From CAVTGO01 sp963734275 (GTDB lineage: Bacteria; Actinomycetota; UBA4738; HRBIN12): a stretch of DNA of 64,000 nucleotides. Shown here one piece after another: positions 16,154-26,000 of this stretch. A model generated the notes under the pieces. That model was not told the origin of the DNA. It did no database searches and saw nothing but the letters and a program-made list of their open reading frames with translations. The stretch's first letter is position 1, and the number at the start of each line of letters is the position of its first letter. The position numbers and the translations under genes are program-made. The DNA is taken from NCBI GenBank assembly GCA_963734275.1, contig CAVTGO010000007.1:124001-188000 (forward strand), in the 5' to 3' direction.

Positions 16154-16901
16154 CTACCTCCGAGGAGGAAGGGCGCGCTCCACGGCCTCGACCAGGCCCT
16201 CGAGCGTGTGGGGTTTCGCGACGGCGTGCACGGTGAACCCGTGCGCTCGGGCCTCGCGGGCGGTCACCGGGCCGATGCAGACGACCTTGGGTGCGCCCTT
16301 CACCGGCCCGATCGCGCCGACGAAGCCGCGGACGGCCGAGGCGCTCGTGAAGGTGACGGCATCCACCTCACCGGCACGGAGGGCCGCGCGCGCCTCGGCG
16401 GGGAGCGAGCGAGGGAAGCGCGTCCGGTAGGCCTCGACGCGGATCGGCGTCCATCCCTTGGCGGCGAGGGCGTCTTCGAATCCCTCCGGCGCGACGTCGG
16501 CGCGGGGCATCAGGACCCGCCCGGTCGCCTCTCGGGAACGCGCGTGCCAGCGCGGCGGTCGTGAACGTCTTCGGCATCAGGTCCGGATCGCGTCGCGACC
16601 ACCTGCGGAACGCGTCCGAGGTCCCCTCGCCGACCGCGGCGACCCTGGCCCGGACCTCGCGGGGACGCAGGCGCTCGGCGAGCACACCGACCGTTCGCGG
16701 GCTCGTCAGCGTGATCCAAGCGAACCCGCCCGCGGCGAGCTCCTGCAGGTTCTTCCACAACGCCGCCGAACGCGAGGGCTCGATCCGGATCGCCGGCGCG
16801 ACGATGGCCGTGGCCCCTCGCCGCCGCAGGAGCCTCGACAGCGCCGCGGCGTCCTGCGTCGGGCGTGTGACCAGGACGGTCCGCCCGCCGAGCGGTTTCA
16901 C
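16154..16901 (-). CDS. hemD: Uroporphyrinogen III synthase, one frameshift
   Basis: HemD closes hydroxymethylbilane to uroporphyrinogen III. The N-terminal part (start GTG 16901) has GRTVLVTRPTQDAAALSRLL and WITLTSPRTV; the C-terminal part has TFTSASAVRGFVGAIG, VVCIGPVTAREA and PHTLEGLVEA, all typical of the family. The two halves are in different frames, joined by one extra base near 16,527 (…FPE-ATGRVLMPR… when corrected). The start overlaps the hemC stop (GTGA). Confidence 0.87.
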
Positions 16902-17792
16902 GGCCGGCTCGCCGCGAGGATCTCGTCGGCGCCGCCGGCGGAGAGGTCGAGAGCGGCGAGCTCGGCGACCTCGGCGGCGGTCGGAGCCTCGACGTCCGAG
17001 CGGACGAAGCGGCCGCCGTCGGGCGTGAGGACGATCGCGATCATCCGGACGCCGGCGGGCGTCGGCTCCGCGAACGCCCCGAGCGGCAGCGCGCACCCGC
17101 CTCCGAGTCGCCCCATGAGCCCTCGCTCGGCCTCGAGGGCGACGCGACTCGCCGCGTGATCGAGGGGGAGGATCGCCTCGCGCGTCTCCCGGTCGTCCGC
17201 CCGCGCCTGCACGGCGAGGCAGCCCTGGCCGGGCGCCGGGACCATCTCGGCGAGTGACATCGGGGCCGCGTGCTCGGGCACCACGCCCAGCCGGAGCAGC
17301 CCCGCAGCCGCCAGCACGAGCGCGTCCACCTCTCCCGCCTCGAGCTTGCGCAGGCGCGTGTCGACGTTCCCTCGCAGATCCACCAGCAGCACGTCGGGAC
17401 GCCAGCGGGACACCTGGGCCTGCCGTCGCACGCTCGAGGTCCCGACGCGCTCCCCGGGTCGCAGCTCGCCGTCGCGGGTGACGAGCACGTCGAGCGGGCT
17501 CGCGCGCTCAGGCACGGCGCCGATCACCAGGTCGTCTTCGTCGCCGGCGGGCAGGTCCTTCGCCGAGTGCACGGCGAGATCGACCTCGCCGCCCTGGAGC
17601 GCGCGGACGATCTCGGCGACGAACAGCCCCTTCAGACCCGCGGGATCGGTCGACGGATCTGGCGCCGCGGTCGCCCGAGGTCTCCATCGGCACGAGCTCG
17701 GTCTCGACGCCGGCGCTCCGGAGGAGGTCCGCGACGGCACCCGCCTGGGCGAGCGCCAGCCGCGAGCGGCGCGTCCCGATCCGGAGGGTCAC
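16898..17792 (-). CDS. hemC: Hydroxymethylbilane synthase (porphobilinogen deaminase), one frameshift
   Basis: HemC polymerises four porphobilinogens. The N terminus reads LRIGTRRSRLALAQAGAVAD with the substrate-binding Arg residues. After an extra base near 17,670, the frame continues GLKGLFVAEIVRALQGGEVDLAVHSAKDLP, then GTSSVRRQAQV and PAPGQGCLAVQ. The GQGC motif is the reduced form of the family's cofactor-side loop. I do not place the dipyrromethane Cys more closely. The GTG start overlaps the hemA stop (GTGA). Confidence 0.9.
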
Positions 17793-19061
17793 TCCGACGG
17801 CAGCTCCAGGCCGAACACCTCGGCCAGGAGCTTGGCGTGCGCGTCGTCGGATCCCGGCGTCGAGAGCTCCTTGAGCCGGACGATCGGCTCGTGCAGGAGC
17901 TTCGCCACGATGCCGCGTGCCATCGACTCGACCGCGTCGCGCTCGTCGGACGTGAGCGAGGCAAGGTCCGAGCGGAAGCGCTCGAGTTCGGCGGTCATGG
18001 CCGCGTCGCCGCGCTGCCGGAGCGCGTGGATCAACGGCGCGAGCCGCTCCGAGCGGCGCTTCAGCGTGTATCGGCGCACCTCGTCGTCCACGATCTCGTG
18101 CGCTCGCTCGACCTCGTCGGACGCCTCGGCGGCCCGCACCGAGAGCGACCCGCGGAGGCCCTCGATGTCCACGAGCGTCACGTTCGCCAGGTCCCGCGCC
18201 GATGGCTCGACGTCGCGAGGCACGGCCAGGTCGAGGACGAACAGGGGCGTCTTTCGTCGTTCGGTCGCGTCGTGCAGTGTCGCCTCGCGGACGACGAAGC
18301 CGGCGGCCCCGGTGGCCGAGACGAGCAGGTCGGTTCCTGCGAGCGCGTCCGGAAGGTCGTTCAGGTGGCCGTGCTCCGCTCCCGTCCGCTCGGCTAGAGC
18401 GCGAGCGCGCTCGAGCGAGCGGTTCAGGACTCGGACGGTCTCCACCCCGCGCCGGCGCAGGTGCTTGACGGCGAGCGCCGACATGTGGCCGGCGCCCACG
18501 ACGACCGCGTGCCGGCCTGCGAGCCCTCCGAGGGAGCGCTCCGCGAGGTCCGCGCCAGCCGCGACGAACGCGTCGGGGGCGGCGCCTACGGACGTTTCCG
18601 TGCGGATGCGGCGACCGGTGCGCGCGGCGGCGTGGAACAACCCGGTGAGGACGGGGCCCGCCGAGCCCTCGGACTGCGCTCGTTTCAGGGAACCGCGGAC
18701 CTGGCCGAGGATCTGCTGCTCGCCGAGCACCATCGAGTCCAGGCCGCTCGCGACGACGAACGCGTGCTCCGCCACCTCGAGCTCGTAGTGGGAGTAGAGC
18801 GGCTCGGCAGATCTCCTCGGCCCCCACGCCGCGGGACTCGCACAGCAGCCGCTTCAGGGCTTGGAAGCCCGCGTGGTAGTTCGGCACGCTGCCGTAGACC
18901 TCGACGCGGTTGCAGGTGGAGACGATGACGGCCTCCTCGATCGCGGGGTCGTCGAGCGCGCGCCGGTAGGCCTTCGCGAGGTCCTCGTCGGCGAAGGCGA
19001 GCCGTTCGAGCAGCTCGACGGGGGCGCGCCGGTGCGAGACGCCGAGGGCGAGGATGGCCAT
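17789..19061 (-). CDS. hemA: Glutamyl-tRNA reductase, one frameshift
   Basis: HemA reduces glutamyl-tRNA(Glu) to glutamate-1-semialdehyde with NADPH, the first step of the C5 route. The N terminus has ALGVSHRRAPVELLERLAF and the catalytic VIVSTCNRVEVYG (nucleophilic Cys about residue 50). After an extra base near 18,810 it continues VASGLDSMVLGEQQILGQV, the Rossmann VVVGAGHMSALAVKHL, and a C-terminal dimerisation helix. The ATG at 19061 is the start; the longer frame upstream is not typical. It is first of hemA-hemC-hemD, which share 4-nt overlaps. Confidence 0.92.
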
Positions 19062-19160
19062 GGGTAGGACCGATTCTAGCCACGCGGCCCGCGTCCGGGT
19101 TTCGCCGGGGGTTCGGCGCGGTACCATCCGCCGTCCGACCGGCTGAATGGGGGTTCAGGC

Positions 19161-20264
19161 ATGCAACGAGGCAGGGCCCGCGACCTCGGCGTCGTGATCG
19201 GGACGATCCCGACCGGCGTCCGCAACGCGATCACGGACGTCGCCGGCGTGCGGGTCGGGCACGCCACGGTCGTCCGCGACCCGAACCCCGACGGCCGCGG
19301 CGCCGTCCGGACGGGCGTGACCGCGATCTTTCCCCACGAGGGGTTGCCCTGGAACGAGCGCGTCTACGCGGGCACGCACATCCTCAACGGGTTCGGCGAG
19401 ATGATCGGGATCAACCAGATCAGCGAGTGGGGGCTGTTGCACTCGCCGATCGTGATGACGAGCTCGCTGGCGATCGGGCGCGCTTACGACGCGACGATCC
19501 GCTGGCGGACCGAGCGCCACGCGACGACGACGCACGAGGGTGGCGACATGCCCGTCGTCACCGAGTGCGACGACTCGCTCCTGAACGACGTGACGACGTT
19601 CCCGCTCGCCGAGTCCGACGTCTTCGAGGCCCTCGACGCCGCGAAGGATGGCGACGTGGCCGAGGGCTGCGTCGGTGCAGGCACCGGGATGCAGTGCATG
19701 GACTTCAAGGGCGGCATCGGAACGGCGTCCCGGGTGATCGACGCAGGGTTCACCGTCGGCGTCCTGGTCCTCACGAACTTCGGCGAGCGCGAGCTGCTCC
19801 GGATCGAGGGCGTCCCGATCGGCCGCGAGATCACCGACCTCCAGCCCGTCGAGCACGGCGAGGGCTCGTGCATCGTGATCACGGCGACCGACGCGCCGAT
19901 GCTCCCGCACCAGCTCCGCCGGATCGCCCTGCGTTCGAGCCTCGGGCTCGCGCGGTGCGGCTCCACCGCCCACAACGGGTCGGGCGAGCTGATGCTCGCC
20001 TTCTCCACCGCGAACCGCATCCCGCTCGAGACCGATGACGGGCTCGTCGACGTGCGGGCGGTCATGGACGGCGGTTCCTGGGAGGGCCCGAGCCCGATGA
20101 ACGACCTGTTCGCCGCCACGGTCGAGGCCACCGAGGAGGCCGTCGTCAACGCGCTCTTCATGGCGGAGACCACCGTCGGGCACGACGGGAACACGCTGTA
20201 TGCGCTGCCACTCGACCGGACGCTCGAGCTCCTCGCGAGCTACGGCCGCCCGGCGCACGCTTAG
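19161..20264 (+). CDS. P1-family (DmpA-like) aminopeptidase/esterase
   Basis: A 367-aa self-processing N-terminal nucleophile hydrolase. It starts with RNAITDVAGVRVGHATV, the family signature, and contains THILNGFGEMIG and VGAGTGMQCMDFKGGIGTASR. The segment HNGSGELMLAFSTAN (about residues 272-286) holds the expected Gly-Ser autocleavage site that frees the nucleophilic Ser. DmpA relatives cleave N-terminal residues of peptides or beta-peptides. It diverges from hemA over about 100 bp. The stop overlaps the convergent oxidoreductase by 4 bp. Confidence 0.88.
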   Translation: MQRGRARDLGVVIGTIPTGVRNAITDVAGVRVGHATVVRDPNPDGRGAVRTGVTAIFPHEGLPWNERVYAGTHILNGFGEMIGINQISEWGLLHSPIVMTSSLAIGRAYDATIRWRTERHATTTHEGGDMPVVTECDDSLLNDVTTFPLAESDVFEALDAAKDGDVAEGCVGAGTGMQCMDFKGGIGTASRVIDAGFTVGVLVLTNFGERELLRIEGVPIGREITDLQPVEHGEGSCIVITATDAPMLPHQLRRIALRSSLGLARCGSTAHNGSGELMLAFSTANRIPLETDDGLVDVRAVMDGGSWEGPSPMNDLFAATVEATEEAVVNALFMAETTVGHDGNTLYALPLDRTLELLASYGRPAHA

Positions 20265-21442
20265 CGCTCGAACCGCAGCGGGTCGAACGGCGCCGGGTCG
20301 AATGGTGGCTCGCGACCGAGGACGAGCGCCGCGAGCAGCTCCGCGCTCCCCGCGCCGAGGATCACTCCCTCGCCACCGTGCCCGGTCGCCGCGAACAACC
20401 CTTCGCGGACCCGGCCGAGGAGCGGACGCTCGTCGGGCGAGACGGGACGGACGCCCGACCACGTCGCGAGGACCGGCGCGTCCGCGAGAGCCGGCACGAG
20501 GCGAGCGGCCTCCGCCGCGACCGTCCTCGGTACCTCGAGGTCGTACGCGTCGGCCGCGAGGGACGGCTCGCGCGAGGTGCCGGTGATGATCGAGCCGTCG
20601 GGCGAGGGCTGGATCATCGGGGCGACCTCGCGCGTCTCGAGCCCCTCGCCGAAGTCGAGGACCGAGACCAGGAGCGGGCCCTTCTCGGAGGCCACCACGG
20701 GCGCCTCGCCCTTCAGCAGCCGGCGGGCGCCGCTCTGGATCCAGTGGCGGATCAGCGGTCGCTCGGGTGCCGCGTGGACGAGCCACCCGCGCGCGCCGGC
20801 GACCGGCAGTCGGATGCCGAGCGGCCGGAGGATCGCGGCGGACCAAGGCCCGGCGGCGAGCACGACCTCGTCCGCCTCGAGGACCTCGTCGTCGGTCACG
20901 ACGCCGGTCACCCGGCCGCCGCGTTCGAGGAGCCGGCGGACCGGTCGGTGGTGGGCGACGGTCGCGCCGTACAGGCGAGCCGACGCGCCGAGGCAGACCG
21001 TGAGCGCCATCGGATCCACGCGGTGGCCCTCGTCGAGCCGGTAGGCCTCGAGCACGGCGGGCGAGAGCTCGGGCTCGAGCTCCGTCGGCGTGTCGACGCG
21101 CTCGACGGTGACGCCGACGTCGCGCGCCGCGTCCGCCCACGCGCGGAGGTCGGCGATCTCGTCCTGGTCGATCGTCACGGCGAGGGTCCCGATCGCCTCG
21201 CGGTCAAGGAAGAACGGGACCGGCGGGTCCTCGGCCACCTCGAGGTAGCGCTCCAGGCTCCGGCGGGCGAGCGGAGCGAGCACCGGGTCCTTGGAGGTGT
21301 CGAGGTACCCGAGGTTGCGGCCCGAGGCGCCCGCCGCCAGCTCGTCCTTCTCGAGCAGGATCACGGCCGCCCCTTCGCGCGCGAGCTCGAGCGCGCACGC
21401 GGCACCGATGATCCCGCCGCCGACCACGATCACGTCCGGCAC
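20261..21442 (-). CDS. FAD-dependent oxidoreductase, glycine/D-amino-acid oxidase (DAO) family
   Basis: A 393-aa flavoprotein with an N-terminal FAD-binding fold (VIVVGGGIIGAACALELA), the GASGRNLGYLDTSKDP loop, a second FAD strand VVLAAGPWSAAIL (about 205) and the C-terminal GHGGEGVILGAGSAELLAALV. This is typical of DadA/ThiO/SoxB-like amine oxidases acting on D-amino acids, glycine or sarcosine. The substrate is not determined by what I see. It is a single gene just upstream of tRNA-Ser on the opposite strand. Confidence 0.85.
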   Translation of the reverse strand: MPDVIVVGGGIIGAACALELAREGAAVILLEKDELAAGASGRNLGYLDTSKDPVLAPLARRSLERYLEVAEDPPVPFFLDREAIGTLAVTIDQDEIADLRAWADAARDVGVTVERVDTPTELEPELSPAVLEAYRLDEGHRVDPMALTVCLGASARLYGATVAHHRPVRRLLERGGRVTGVVTDDEVLEADEVVLAAGPWSAAILRPLGIRLPVAGARGWLVHAAPERPLIRHWIQSGARRLLKGEAPVVASEKGPLLVSVLDFGEGLETREVAPMIQPSPDGSIITGTSREPSLAADAYDLEVPRTVAAEAARLVPALADAPVLATWSGVRPVSPDERPLLGRVREGLFAATGHGGEGVILGAGSAELLAALVLGREPPFDPAPFDPLRFER

Positions 21443-21484
21443 GGCGCGAGCCTAACGGGTCGACGGTTTCCGTAGAATCGCCCC

Positions 21485-21573
21485 GGAGACGTGGCTGAGT
21501 GGCCGAAAGCAGCCGCCTGCTAAGCGGTTAGGGGGGTAAAACTCTCTCGGAGGTTCGAATCCTCCCGTCTCCG
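21485..21573 (+). tRNA. tRNA-Ser (anticodon GCT)
   Basis: A complete class II tRNA with a 7-bp acceptor stem (GGAGACG/CGTCTCC), discriminator G, anticodon loop CTGCTAA giving GCT, a long variable arm and T-loop TTCGAAT. No CCA is encoded. The last 12 nt form most of a 15-bp sequence that is repeated beyond the adjacent insertion element. Confidence 0.95.
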
Positions 21574-21576
21574 CAG
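21562..21576 (+). repeat. 15-bp target duplication, copy 1 (tRNA-Ser 3' end)
   Basis: CTCCCGTCTCCGCAG covers the tRNA-Ser 3' acceptor strand plus 3 nt and recurs exactly at 22849-22863 on the far side of the insertion element. Both copies directly abut an element end beginning TGT. Confidence 0.8.
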
Positions 21577-22848
21577 TGTGATGTGTCGGCGCATCGTGGC
21601 CGGATGTGTCGGGGCATCGTAGACGCTGCCTCATCCCTGAGGCTGGTAATCCCGGGTCGGATCAAGGGTGAGCTCCCGCAGCAGCTCCCCGTCTTGGGAC
21701 AGCACCCGGACGTTGAGACCGTTCACCAACATGACGACGCGCTTGCCCTTATGGGCGTGTCCCACGCTGATGTGGTGAAGGCGCGATCGGTGCCGCAGCG
21801 GTGACCTTGCCGCCCTTGTCGATCCGGTCCCGGCGGACCCTGACCCCGGAGCCGACGCGGATCTTCGGCCCTGACGGCCCGGCCTTGTCCCGGGTGTCGA
21901 AGGTCTCCTTGGGAGTCCTTCGCTCGTTCGCCCGGTGGGGTCGCACCTCGTTGTAGTAGGCGATGAACCGGTCGACCTGGGCCTGGAGCTCGGCGAGCGA
22001 GCCGGCGGGTGACTGGCGGCTAGGAACGCCTTCATCGTCTGGTGGAAACGCTCGACCTTGCCGCAGGTCTGCGGATGGTAGGGACGGGAGTGGCGGAACT
22101 CGATCCCGAGTGCGAGCAGCTCAGTCTGCATCACGTTGGGTCCTCCTCGGTGCCAGGTCGTGTAGACGCAGCCGTTGTCGGTCAGCAGCGCCGCCGGCAA
22201 CCCCCAGCGCTCACCTGCGGTCCGGAACACCTTCAGGACCTGTGGTGCCGTCGCGGTCGCAAGGACCCGGGCCGCCACGGCCAGGCGGGAGTGGTCGTCG
22301 ATGAAGTTCACGATCTCGACCTGGGTCCCGTCCCCGAGCCGCCAGTGGGTCACATCGGACTGCCAACACTCGTTGGGCAGCTGTGCCTCGAAGCGGATCC
22401 ACGAGCTCCGTGGCCGCTTGTGGGGCTGGGGGGTGACGAAGCCTCGTCGGCGGAGCACGCGCCAGATCGTGGACACCGAGGGCACCACCGTATGGCGCTT
22501 GCTCAGGTGGTAGTGGATCGTCGCCGCACCGGCGTCCAGCCCGAGCTCGGCGAGCTCTTTGCGCAGCGCGACGATCTCGTCCTCGAGCTCATCGGGTGTG
22601 CGGTGAGGGATCCGCTTGGGTGCCCGAGAACGCGGCTGGGTCGCCTCGTAGCCCCCTTCCCGGAACCGGCCGACGACCTTGCCGACCCAGCTCTTGGATA
22701 CCCCGTGCGCTCGAGCGACGTCCCGGTAGCTCCGACCCTCGAGCACGACCGCGTCCACCACGTACCGAGCCAGATCCATCGCAGACCCCCGTCGCCGGTG
22801 TCCACGATGCTCCGACACAGGTTGTCCACTATCTGGTGAACTCAGACA
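21577..22848. mobile_element. IS481-like insertion element at tRNA-Ser
   Basis: The element is bounded by a 15-bp direct repeat (21562-21576 and 22849-22863). Its ends begin TGTGATG (left) and, read inward from the right, TGTCTGAG. A shared internal motif, TGTGTCGGnGCATCGTGG, occurs at 21582-21601 and 21605-21624 and inverted at 22800-22819. These are probably transposase-binding sites. The outer ends match poorly beyond TGT, so the left end may be eroded. It carries one DDE transposase. The insertion leaves the tRNA sequence intact. Confidence 0.75.
21631..22779 (-). CDS. IS481-family DDE transposase, compensating frameshifts
   Basis: The protein has an N-terminal helix-turn-helix (DVARAHGVSKSWVGKVVGRF) and an rve integrase core: Asp in WQSDVTHWRL, Asp in LLTDNGCVYT, and Glu in CGKVERFHQTMKAF. 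Between about 22,012 and 21,797 the reading passes into another frame (QAQVDRFIAYYNEVRPHRAN and PKETFDTRDKAGPSG), then returns for HISVGHAHKGKRVVMLV. One missing and one extra base would repair it. ATG 22779 is chosen because the longer GTG start lies in the terminal repeat. The element is either inactive or carries sequence errors. Confidence 0.82.
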   Translation of the reverse strand: MDLARYVVDAVVLEGRSYRDVARAHGVSKSWVGKVVGRFREGGYEATQPRSRAPKRIPHRTPDELEDEIVALRKELAELGLDAGAATIHYHLSKRHTVVPSVSTIWRVLRRRGFVTPQPHKRPRSSWIRFEAQLPNECWQSDVTHWRLGDGTQVEIVNFIDDHSRLAVAARVLATATAPQVLKVFRTAGERWGLPAALLTDNGCVYTTWHRGGPNVMQTELLALGIEFRHSRPYHPQTCGKVERFHQTMKAFLAASHPPARSPSSRPRSTGSSPTTTRCDPTGRTSEGLPRRPSTPGTRPGRQGRRSASAPGSGSAGTGSTRAARSPLRHRSRLHHISVGHAHKGKRVVMLVNGLNVRVLSQDGELLRELTLDPTRDYQPQG

Positions 22849-22863
22849 CTCCCGTCTCCGCAG
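22849..22863 (+). repeat. 15-bp target duplication, copy 2
   Basis: An exact copy of the tRNA-Ser 3' end sequence, abutting the right end of the IS481-like element. It has no tRNA 5' part, so it is only the duplicated target. Confidence 0.8.
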
Positions 22864-22866
22864 TTA

Positions 22867-23012
22867 GGGGGTAACCACGCTTCCCACGCCCAGATCCGTG
22901 GACCCGCGGGCGCCCGTCCCTGCGTACGGACACCCTGTTTGCAGAATCCGCAGAATCGAAAGCCTTCCGGATTGTCCTTCCCGCACCGCTGGGCACGCCG
23001 GCACGCGTGCAG
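22867..23012 (-). pseudogene. Relic of a second cyclase: N-terminal zinc ribbon only
   Basis: The minus strand encodes CGKDNPEGFRFCGFCKQ, nearly the same as the zinc ribbon that opens the neighbouring intact cyclase (CSKENPDGFRFCGFC). The DNA just upstream also resembles that gene's upstream DNA (TAGGACGAG). No cyclase domain follows. The frame runs out at the insertion-element boundary, so the rest of a paralogous cyclase has been lost here. Confidence 0.55.
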
Positions 23013-23089
23013 TCTAGGACGAGACTCGTTTCGGATGTGCTCGTGGCGGTCGGCCCACGGTGTGCCGGCCGTCGAGCCGGCCGATTCGC

Positions 23090-26000
23090 TCACGAAGCCG
23101 TAGCGGCACCTCGCGCAAGACACGCGTCGGTCTCGGCGAGCGCAGGTCTCGCGCCAAGCCGTTCGAAGATCGCGCGCGCCGCCAGGAGATGGTCCCGCGC
23201 GCCGGCTAGTCCGAGCGCCGTGAGGCAGCGACCCAGACCCAGGAGCGCATGCGCCTCCTCCCACACCACGCCGAATCCGTTCCAGCGCCCGGCCGACTCC
23301 TCGAACGATCGAACAGCCGCCTCGAGGTCGCCCCGATGCTCGGCCACCAGCGCTTCGGCAGTACGCAACGCGTGCTGCTGGACTGGGGTCAACGACCCGC
23401 AAATCTCGACCAAGGGATCGGTAAGCTCCGGCACCCCGATCTCGAACGCGATCCGGACCATCTCGGGCAGTCTGAATGCGTACTCGGACTCCTGTCCGAT
23501 ATGGGGTTGCCCCACTAGGTCGGACATGAGGGCTCGGGCATCGTCCACGGCGCCGAGACCCACGTGGACCGTGACGGCCATCGACAGCGCGACGGCGACA
23601 TCCTGAGGCTCGGCGGACGTTCGGGCATAGTCGATCGCCGGGTCGATATGTTGTGCCGCATCGTTGACTCGGCCTCGCCGGGCGAGAATGCGAGCCACAC
23701 AGCAGCGCATCTCCATTAGGTCGAAGAATTCCCCGGACTCGGCCGCGGGGGCGCTCAGATCCCCGCCCATCAGGAGTGCCTCGTCGAAGTCTCCGACCTC
23801 GGCGAGGGCGCTCATCAACGAGCCGACCCCGAAGAGCGGGGCGAGACCTCGTCGCTTCGCGAAGGCGTTACCTTCCCGGAAGAGCGGGATGGCGGAGGTG
23901 GGTCCTTGGATCATCTGGAGGCAGTATCCGAGGTTGTTGTAGAGGGAGAGGGTCTCGATCGCCCGTCCTCGGCCGAGGCTCATCTCAAGCGCGGCACGCA
24001 GATCGTCGAGTCCCTGTTCTTCACCACGCTCACATCGCACGCCTCCGAGATAGCCGAGGGCAGGCACTGGTTCCGGAAGCCCCAGGTCGCGGGCAACGGC
24101 GACGGCCCGCTCGGCCTGATCGATCACGTCCGCCCAAGCGCCGCTCTTGTAGTTGATCCCAGCCGCCGCGGTCAGGACGTCCACGGTCTCTGGGCACGGG
24201 GGAATCCGATCGATCTTCGCGATCGCGGGCGCGATGTGCCTATGGAGGTCCGGATTTGCACTCCAGGATAGGATGTGTGCTCGTCTCGCGATCGCGACCG
24301 CTTCTGCTGCCGTCTCCCCTTGCTCGCCGAATCCGGTGGCTGCCTCGTCCAACGCGGCCATCGCCTCGTTGAGCCGGCCTCGCTCGCCCATAACGGTCCC
24401 CCAGTTCAGGAGGAGCCGCGAACGGGCGGCATCGTCGGTCGACGTCAACTCGACCGCCCGGCGCCATGCCTCCTCCGCTCGCTCGAGGTCCAGACTTTCG
24501 GCTCGCTCAGCCGCCATGACCAATGCCCTTCGGAGCGGGTCCGTCAGCTCGCTGGCGTCCCCCTCGGCACCCGGCGCCTTCGTCGAGAGCTCCATCGCCT
24601 GGCTGTAGTGGTTGACGAGGAGCTCCGCGACGTCGGCCACCCGCTCCCCGGCCGTCGACTCGATCCACTCGGCCGCCGCCCGATGCTTCCCCGCGCGCGA
24701 TGCACGCGGGATCTGCCCGTACGCGACATCGCGGACGAGGGCGTGCCAGAACGCGTACTCAGTCTGACCCGCGACCGTCGACGTGCGCGAGGGCCGGATC
24801 AACTCCTTCCGTGCGAGCTCGTGCAGCTCCTGCTGTACCGCGGATTCGTCTCGGGCGCCCATCGCGGCGACGGCGCCGGACCAGAAGACCTTGCCGAGCA
24901 CGGCGGCATCCTGCAGGGGCGCCTTGCGGTCCTGCGGAAGCGTGTCGAGGCGGGCCGCGATGAGTGCCTGCACGGTCTCAGGGAAGGTGTCGTCGATGTC
25001 CGAGGCGACGTCGGCGACACGGCCGGCCTCGTCGATCAGGCCACGGTCGCGCAGCACGCGGACGAACTCCTCCGCGTACAGCGGGTTGCCGCTCGCTCGC
25101 TCGAGCAGCAGTGCCTGGGTCTCTGCCGGGAGCACGGAGCGCTCGAGGAGCGCCGAGACGACCAGCGCGGTCTCCCCATCGCTCAGCGGGTCCAGGGCGA
25201 TCCTGGTCGCGTTCCTGGTGGCGGCGCCCCAGCCCGGGTTCCGCTCGAACAGCTCGGGCCTCGCGGTGCACACGAGCAGGATCGCAACCCCGCTCGCCCA
25301 CTCGACCAAGTGCTCGAGGAAGCCCAGCATCGCGTCGTCCGCCCAGTGCAGGTCCTCGACCACCAGGACGAGGGGCCGGGTCGCGGCGAGCCCCTCGAGG
25401 AACCTCGTCCAGGCGGTGAACGACTCCGTGCGTTCGACGGACGCCTGTTGATCGCCGCCGACTAGCCCGACCAGCGGCGCCAGCCTCGCCCGAACCCAGG
25501 CGCGATCCGAGTCGTCGCCGATGACCGCCTCCACGGCCAGGTCCAGCCGCCGCGCGGCGGTCTCGGCGTCGTCGGACTCCAGGATGCCGGCGTGCGCCTT
25601 CACGATCTCGCCGAGCGCCCAGAAGGCGACCCCTTCCCCGTAGGCGAGGCACCGCCCCTGGCGCCAGAACACGATCTCGTCCTGCTCCTCCACGAAGTTG
25701 GAGAGCTCACCGATCAGCCGGCTCTTTCCGATGCCCGGCTCGCCGCTGATTGTCACCAGCTGGACGGAGGACTCCTTGATCGCACGGGCGTAGAGCCCCT
25801 CCAGGAGCTTCCGCTCGAGCTCGCGGCCGACGAACGGGGTCGAAGGCTCTGGGTCGACCTCCATACCCCAGCGACCGGTCACCGCCAGCGGCCGCCAGAT
25901 CGGGACCGGCTCGGCCTTGCCCTTCAAGGTGACCGGCTCGAGCTCCTCGTAATCGAACAGGTAGCGGGTCGCGCGGTAGGTCCCCTCGCCGACCACGATG

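Noticed and set aside
22864..22876. Similarity of TTAGGGGGTAA after the tRNA-Ser element to the tRNA-Ser variable arm
   Set aside because: Only about 11 bp and in the wrong order relative to the acceptor end, so chance is likely.
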